From the IMG/VR virus record IMGVR_UViG_3300042939_000516, positions 1 through 25,782 of that record: a stretch of DNA of 25,782 nt, one strand, 5' to 3'. The DNA is from a virus. Shown one piece after another: positions 21,679-25,782 of this stretch (positions are counted from its first letter, which is position 1; every line of letters starts with the position of its first letter). Below the pieces are notes generated by a model. The model saw only the letters and a list, made by a program, of their open reading frames with translations, was not told where the DNA came from and ran no database searches. A program made the translations under genes and the position numbers.

Positions 21679-23228
21679 GCTTCGGGCTCCTCGTCGATCG
21701 GATCCGCGGACAGCTCGGCGACTCGCTTCCCGACGGTGAACTCCGTCGGCTCCCCGTCCTCGTAGACGCGGAGGCTCGCGGCCGGGTCCGCCTCGGTGGC
21801 GGTGATCGAGAACGGCGAGCCCTCGACGCCGAGGACGCCGTCGACCATCAGGTGCTCGATAGTCCCCTCGCCGCCGTCCCAGTAGACGTACTGGCCCTCG
21901 CGGAAGCCGCCGGCCTCGGGGACGCCGGCCCCGGGGGCCCGCTCGTTGCCGGCCGGCTCGTCCACCGGCGGCTCGCCATCGGCGACGACGGCCCCGCCTT
22001 CCGGCGCGGCCGCGTTGCCCAGCGTCGAGAAGCCGAGCTGCATGTACGTCTCGTCCGCCGCCGGGTCCTCGAGGAGCGGGAGGTCTTCCATCTCCCGCAG
22101 CTCTTGGGGCTTGAGCGCCCCCATGTTGAAGAGGGCCTGGTAGAGCTGGACGCGGCTCGCGGTGTCGGCCCGGAGAATCCCGCGGTTATCAAGGCGGGCG
22201 TATACGTCCTCGCCGTAGACCGGCTGGAGCATCATGTCGAGCGGGCCTTCCATGCGGCGGGCCCAGGGCAGGAGGCACCAGACCTGCGCCGACAGGTGCT
22301 CCTGCTCGACGTTCGACCAGCGGGCCATCTTGTGATCGCCGACCAGCGTCGACGGGACGCCCCAGGCCCGGGCGATGTCGGGGAGAATCGAGTCCCGCAG
22401 CTCCTGGTACTGGTTCGCCTCCATCGAGTTCGACTCGATCGGCTTGAGCTGGGTCTTCTTCGGGAGGACGGCGATCGACCCGCGGTTCCGAGCCCCGCCG
22501 TAGATCTCCCGGAGCTGCGCCCGGAGGGCGGTCATCGCCTCGTCGGGGATCTTCTCCTGGAGCTCCATCACCATGTCGGGCCGCGCAGAGTTCGCCCAGA
22601 ACGCGGTCGCCGCGATGTCGAGCTGACGGGCCAGGGCGATCGACGTGCCGCAGAGCTCGGAGGGAGCCATCCCGACCAGGCCGTTATCCGAGAGCCACCG
22701 CCAGTGGATCACCGGCTCGCGGATCGTCTCCCACGAGCCGGCGTCGTTCCAGAACTGGTACGAGACCGAGTAGTCGCGGTTCCGGACGACGTTCACCCGG
22801 GACGGGTGCATCGGCCGCAGCTCGGAGCAAAAGCCGCGCGGGCCGGGCATGACGCGGGCGAAGGCGTTCCCGTGGAGGGCGGTCCAGTAGGCGACGAGCT
22901 GGTAGAAGTCGTAGGCCGACTGCCAGCCGTTCGGCCGCTTCCGCAGCGTGTACGAACAAGGGAGGTCCGCGTCCTCCTTCCGGCCGCCGGGGAGCGTCCG
23001 CATCACCTGGACCGGCATGACGGCGACGGCTTGGGCGATCCACCGGACGACGGCCAGGATCGACGAGACGCGGATCGCCTCGGTCGTGCCGATGTCGGCC
23101 GGCGAGATCGTGCCGAACCCGAACGACGCGACGGGGCTCCAGACGGATCCGACGGCCCGCTTCTCGGGCGTGGTGCGGCGCGGGGCCCGCCGGCGGGGCG
23201 TGGACTTGGCGGGCGTCTTGCGGGCCAT
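21675..23228 (-). CDS. Portal protein, HK97 family, with C-terminal extension domain
   Basis: A 517-residue portal using the ATG at 23228 (a longer frame begins 16 codons upstream but lacks support). Portal features: TEAIRVSSILAVVRWIAQAV, YDFYQLVAYWTALHGNAFAR, a RQLDIAATAFWANSARPD helix, RDSILPDIARAWGVP and NVEQEHLSAQVWCLLPWARR. After the core ends (about residue 420), a linker leads into a small beta domain (QYVYWDGGEGTIEHLMVDG, then PAASLRVYEDG and VGKRVAEL), a pattern also found in other phage proteins as a KOW/tudor-like mini-domain. Its ATGA stop overlaps the protease start. The N-terminus is basic and Thr/Pro-rich. Confidence 0.92.
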   Translation of the reverse strand: MARKTPAKSTPRRRAPRRTTPEKRAVGSVWSPVASFGFGTISPADIGTTEAIRVSSILAVVRWIAQAVAVMPVQVMRTLPGGRKEDADLPCSYTLRKRPNGWQSAYDFYQLVAYWTALHGNAFARVMPGPRGFCSELRPMHPSRVNVVRNRDYSVSYQFWNDAGSWETIREPVIHWRWLSDNGLVGMAPSELCGTSIALARQLDIAATAFWANSARPDMVMELQEKIPDEAMTALRAQLREIYGGARNRGSIAVLPKKTQLKPIESNSMEANQYQELRDSILPDIARAWGVPSTLVGDHKMARWSNVEQEHLSAQVWCLLPWARRMEGPLDMMLQPVYGEDVYARLDNRGILRADTASRVQLYQALFNMGALKPQELREMEDLPLLEDPAADETYMQLGFSTLGNAAAPEGGAVVADGEPPVDEPAGNERAPGAGVPEAGGFREGQYVYWDGGEGTIEHLMVDGVLGVEGSPFSITATEADPAASLRVYEDGEPTEFTVGKRVAELSADPIDEEPEA

Positions 23229-23322
23229 CTGGGGCGTCCTGCGGGCCCGGGGCGCGGAATCCCCTGGGAACCACAAGTGTCAGACGGCGGCCCATTCCGG
23301 CGAAGTTCGCGGGCCCGTCAGA

Positions 23323-23568
23323 TCAGGACGCCGGCGGCGCGGGCAGCGGCATCCAATGGGTCGCGCGCACCGTCGTGAATCCTGGCTCCTCGTAAAACGA
23401 TGGCGTGTTTTCATAGCCAATGGCATCGAACCTGGCGACGCGAACTACGCCCTCACTGTCAACGGTCAGGCACTCCTGGTCATCTCCAGGAACCAGCTCG
23501 GTAACCGGAATCCATCGGCGGCCGTGCATCTCGTCCCACTGCTGCCGCAGTTGTTCCTTCGTGTCCAT
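23323..23568 (-). CDS. DUF551-like small phage protein
   Basis: An 81-residue protein. WIPVTELVPGDDQECLTV at the front and TVRATHWMPLPAPP at the end match the DUF551 pattern ('WIPVsE.lP' and 'THWMPLPePP') of small phage proteins. The ATG at 23568 has GAGGAGGG in front, better than the ATG 13 codons upstream. Lies alone between terminase and portal, flanked by 55- and 94-base gaps, and has more AT than its neighbours, so it looks like an inserted moron-like gene. Function unknown. Confidence 0.8.
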   Translation of the reverse strand: MDTKEQLRQQWDEMHGRRWIPVTELVPGDDQECLTVDSEGVVRVARFDAIGYENTPSFYEEPGFTTVRATHWMPLPAPPAS

Positions 23569-23623
23569 CTGGCCCTCCTCTCGCCACAAGTCTACGACGC
23601 CCGTCAACTTCCGAAAACCCGCC

Positions 23624-25288
23624 TTAGATCAGCGTGATCCGGTAGTCGTCGAGACTCCCGGCCACGTCGTCCTCGTCGGTGCTCGCGAGGGCCAGGGCGT
23701 TCACGAGCGCGGCGATCCCGTCGATCTTCTCGTTCGACTTCGCCTTGTCGGGTTTGATCATGCCCGTCGGGTCTGTGTAGACGCAGACGTTATTCGCGTT
23801 CCACGTCGCGACCGGGTTCCCGCCGGTCCGGAGCCGCTTCTCGACGACCAGGGCTTCGAGGAGCTTGCAGGACGAGTTGAGGTACGCCGTCCGCTGCGGG
23901 ATGTCCTTGACCGTGATCCCTTCGCGCTGGAGCAGCGTCTCCAGGGCCCCGGCCTGCCACGGGTCGACGCCCACCGCCTTGATCTCGTGGGCCTCGCCGT
24001 AGGCGATCAGATCGCGGGCGACGCTCTCGTGATCAAGCCGGTGGCCGTCGGTGACGGTCACCCAGCCCTCGCGGATCCAGGTGTCGTACGGGATGCCTTC
24101 GCGGACGCGGTCGGCCACGGTCTCGCGCGGGACCCAGTACTTCCACTCGACCGCGTAGCTGCCGTCCCGCTCTTTGAACACGAAGGCGGCCGCGGTCATG
24201 TCCAGGTTCGAGGCCAGGTCGACGCCGACCCAGCACGGCCGGCCGGCGAGCGGCTCGGCGGGGCCGGCGTTGCATTGGGCCCAGGCGTCGCCCTGGAACC
24301 AGCGGGCGTCGGCCTGGGCCCAGATCCCGAGCCGGTAGCGTAGGAACGACGTTCTCTTCGTCCCGCTTGTCAGGCTGTCGGCGTAGTCGTTCGCGAAGTC
24401 CTTCTCCGAGATCGTCACGCCCAGCGACGGGTTCGCGTCGCGCCAGACCTCGGGCGAGTCGACGCCCCGGGCGTCGTCCTCCTTCGCCTCGTAGATCTTC
24501 CCGAAGAAGGTCGGGTTCGCCTCGGGGCTCGCCTGGACGAGCCGGGCGTCCTGATACCACTGGTAGCCGATCCCGTTCCGCGACTCGCCGGCCGTCGAGA
24601 TCGCCACGACGAGCGGCTGGGCTCGAGCGGCTCCCGCGTAGGTCAAGGCCTGGACGAGGTCCGGCTTCCGGTGGGCGTGCAGCTCGTCGATCACGACGGC
24701 CGAGGCGTCGATGCCTTCCGCCCGCCACGAGTCCGCGGCGAGGCAGGTGTACCTCGAGGCCGTCGGCTTGTGGACGATCGTCGAGCGGGAGTCGATCACC
24801 TCGAGGGCCCTGGCGAGCTCTGGGTTCGCCCGGACGCTGGCGGCGACGGAGCGGTAGATCACGCCGGCCTGGATCCGGTCGACGGCCGCGCCGAAGACGG
24901 CGGCCCCGGGCTCGCCGTCCGCGAGCATGTGGTACAGGACCAGGGCCGCCATGAGCGACGACTTTCCGTTCTTCTTACTGACGAAGATCGCGGCCCGCCG
25001 GTAGCGGCGGAGGCCCTGGTCGTCGACCCAGCCGTAGATCGGCTCGATGATGTCGTGGATCTGCCACGGCATGAGCTTCATCGGCTTACCGGCGAACCGC
25101 CGGCCGCTCGTCATGGTCACGAACCGCTCGACGAACCTGACGACGCGGTCGGCCCGATCCTGCTCGAACGAGTAGCCGGCGACGTACTCGGGCCGCCGCT
25201 TCCACGCCGGGCCGCGAGGCTTCCGCGGCGTCGCCTTCTTAGGCTCGGCCTTCGATGAACGCTTGGAGCGTGTCTCGGACTTCGCCAC
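23624..25288 (-). CDS. terL: Terminase large subunit
   Basis: A 554-residue packaging motor. The ATPase half has an atypical Walker A (SKKNGKSS, 104-111) and Walker B VVIDELH (198-204, Asp201 and Glu202). The nuclease half has the three acidic residues expected: Asp357 in GVDLASNLD, Asp442 in VGVDPW and Asp523 in KIDGIAALVNA. Length and motifs match the HK97-like Terminase_1 type. Starts at a GTG with GGAGG six bases before and overlaps the small subunit by 50 bases. Confidence 0.94.
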   Translation of the reverse strand: MAKSETRSKRSSKAEPKKATPRKPRGPAWKRRPEYVAGYSFEQDRADRVVRFVERFVTMTSGRRFAGKPMKLMPWQIHDIIEPIYGWVDDQGLRRYRRAAIFVSKKNGKSSLMAALVLYHMLADGEPGAAVFGAAVDRIQAGVIYRSVAASVRANPELARALEVIDSRSTIVHKPTASRYTCLAADSWRAEGIDASAVVIDELHAHRKPDLVQALTYAGAARAQPLVVAISTAGESRNGIGYQWYQDARLVQASPEANPTFFGKIYEAKEDDARGVDSPEVWRDANPSLGVTISEKDFANDYADSLTSGTKRTSFLRYRLGIWAQADARWFQGDAWAQCNAGPAEPLAGRPCWVGVDLASNLDMTAAAFVFKERDGSYAVEWKYWVPRETVADRVREGIPYDTWIREGWVTVTDGHRLDHESVARDLIAYGEAHEIKAVGVDPWQAGALETLLQREGITVKDIPQRTAYLNSSCKLLEALVVEKRLRTGGNPVATWNANNVCVYTDPTGMIKPDKAKSNEKIDGIAALVNALALASTDEDDVAGSLDDYRITLI

Positions 25289-25721
25289 CGCGTACCTCCA
25301 TGCCGGCCCTGGCCGACGGTGTCAGGCCGTACTCCTGCTCGATCCGGAGCATCGAGTGGGCCAGCTTGACGAACATCGTCGCGGCCGGCGTCGACTGCAT
25401 GTATTTGACCTTGCCGTCCTTGTCCCGGATCACGAGCACGTCGAGCCCGCGGCGGATCTGGTCGAGGTAGCGGACCCACTGCTCGTACATGGCACAGTAG
25501 CGGCCGATCGCCTCCGTGTCGGCCGGCGTGATCAGACCCATCGCCTCGAGCTGCGGGACGACCTCGTCCCACTTCTCGCGAGCCTTGCCGGTCACCCACG
25601 CAGGAGCAACGACGGCCCCGGCCTGCGGGACCGGCTCGCCGGCGTGTTTGCCTTCCTTCGACGGGTCGCCCCGCAGGAGGCGGAGCTTCGTCGGCTGTTT
25701 ACGCGGTCCGCGTTTTCCCAT
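25239..25721 (-). CDS. terS: Terminase small subunit, P27 family
   Basis: A 160-residue protein of the P27 small terminase type: basic start (GKRGPRKQPTKLRLLRGDPS), APAWVTGKAREKWDEVVPQL, LITPADTEAIGRYCAMYEQW, and a C-terminal LRIEQEYGLTPSARAG. It recognises phage DNA and feeds it to the large subunit. GAGGAGGTG precedes the ATG, which lies inside the end of the methyltransferase gene. Confidence 0.9.
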   Translation of the reverse strand: MGKRGPRKQPTKLRLLRGDPSKEGKHAGEPVPQAGAVVAPAWVTGKAREKWDEVVPQLEAMGLITPADTEAIGRYCAMYEQWVRYLDQIRRGLDVLVIRDKDGKVKYMQSTPAATMFVKLAHSMLRIEQEYGLTPSARAGMEVRGGEVRDTLQAFIEGRA

Positions 25722-25782
25722 GCGTCACCTCCTCGCGTGTCGCCTTCTTCCCGGTCAGAGTCTCCCATCGCTTCACGATCAC
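25699..25782 (-). CDS. C-terminal end of a DNA methyltransferase (partial)
   Basis: The gene enters from the right edge and ends with TAA at 25701-25699, overlapping the small terminase start. The visible 27 residues read KRWETLTGKKATREE near their start. 'RWe.fTGkkA' is the usual C-terminal end of phage N6/N4 DNA methylases of the PF01555 type that lie beside terminase genes. Only this tail is visible, so the class is a moderately confident guess. Confidence 0.5.
   Translation of the reverse strand: MIVKRWETLTGKKATREEVTHGKTRTA

Noticed and set aside
21852-23378. Rightward 508-codon frame opposite the portal gene
   Set aside because: Antisense shadow with biased composition; the leftward portal frame has clear family motifs.
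1-25782. CRISPR arrays, rRNA, tRNA and insertion sequences
   Set aside because: No regularly spaced repeats, no complete tRNA or rRNA structure and no transposase motifs were seen on either strand.

Overview
The window is about 26 kb of a tailed temperate bacteriophage or prophage with an HK97-type head and a non-contractile, siphovirus-like tail. The DNA is GC-rich, uses frequent GGAGG ribosome binding sites, and packs genes tightly with ATGA, GTGA or TAATG junctions. The host cannot be read directly. The base composition, the accessory proteins (secreted trypsin-like protease with CxxC pairs, papain-like protein, small membrane proteins) and the general look of the hypothetical proteins suggest a planctomycete-like or other high-GC bacterial host. 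That is an inference.

Layout, left to right. Positions 1-2719 hold a leftward early block: a RecA-like phage ATPase, several small hypothetical proteins, and two or three small membrane proteins. Positions 2735-2974 encode a leftward excisionase/MerR-like helix-turn-helix protein with a basic tail. Positions 2975-3229 are a divergent control region with three perfect inverted repeats. The only rightward gene, a complete tyrosine recombinase, lies at 3230-4129. From 4194 to the right edge every gene reads leftward, so the late operon is transcribed from right to left. In transcription order it contains: the end of a DNA methyltransferase, small and large terminase, a DUF551 protein, the portal, a prohead protease fused to a HAD domain, a nine-gene accessory cassette, the major capsid protein, a terminator, head completion and connector genes, three tandem tail-tube-like paralogs, a frameshifting tail assembly chaperone pair, the tape measure, tail-tip candidates, a Cys-rich protein, a metallophosphoesterase, a DUF6378 protein, a GT25 glycosyltransferase, and a HAD-type carbohydrate-cluster protein that converges on the integrase.

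The head genes work together as follows: terminase packages DNA through the portal, the S78 protease matures the capsid, and the connector genes join head to tail. The tail genes supply tube, chaperone, ruler and tip. The most unusual parts are the 3.7-kb cassette inserted between prohead protease and capsid (two exported or papain-type proteases plus at least three membrane proteins, and no recognisable peptidoglycan-cutting endolysin anywhere in the window), the prohead protease-HAD fusion, and a well-formed -1 frameshift signal (GGGAAAC, six-base spacer, stem-loop) in the tail chaperone gene.
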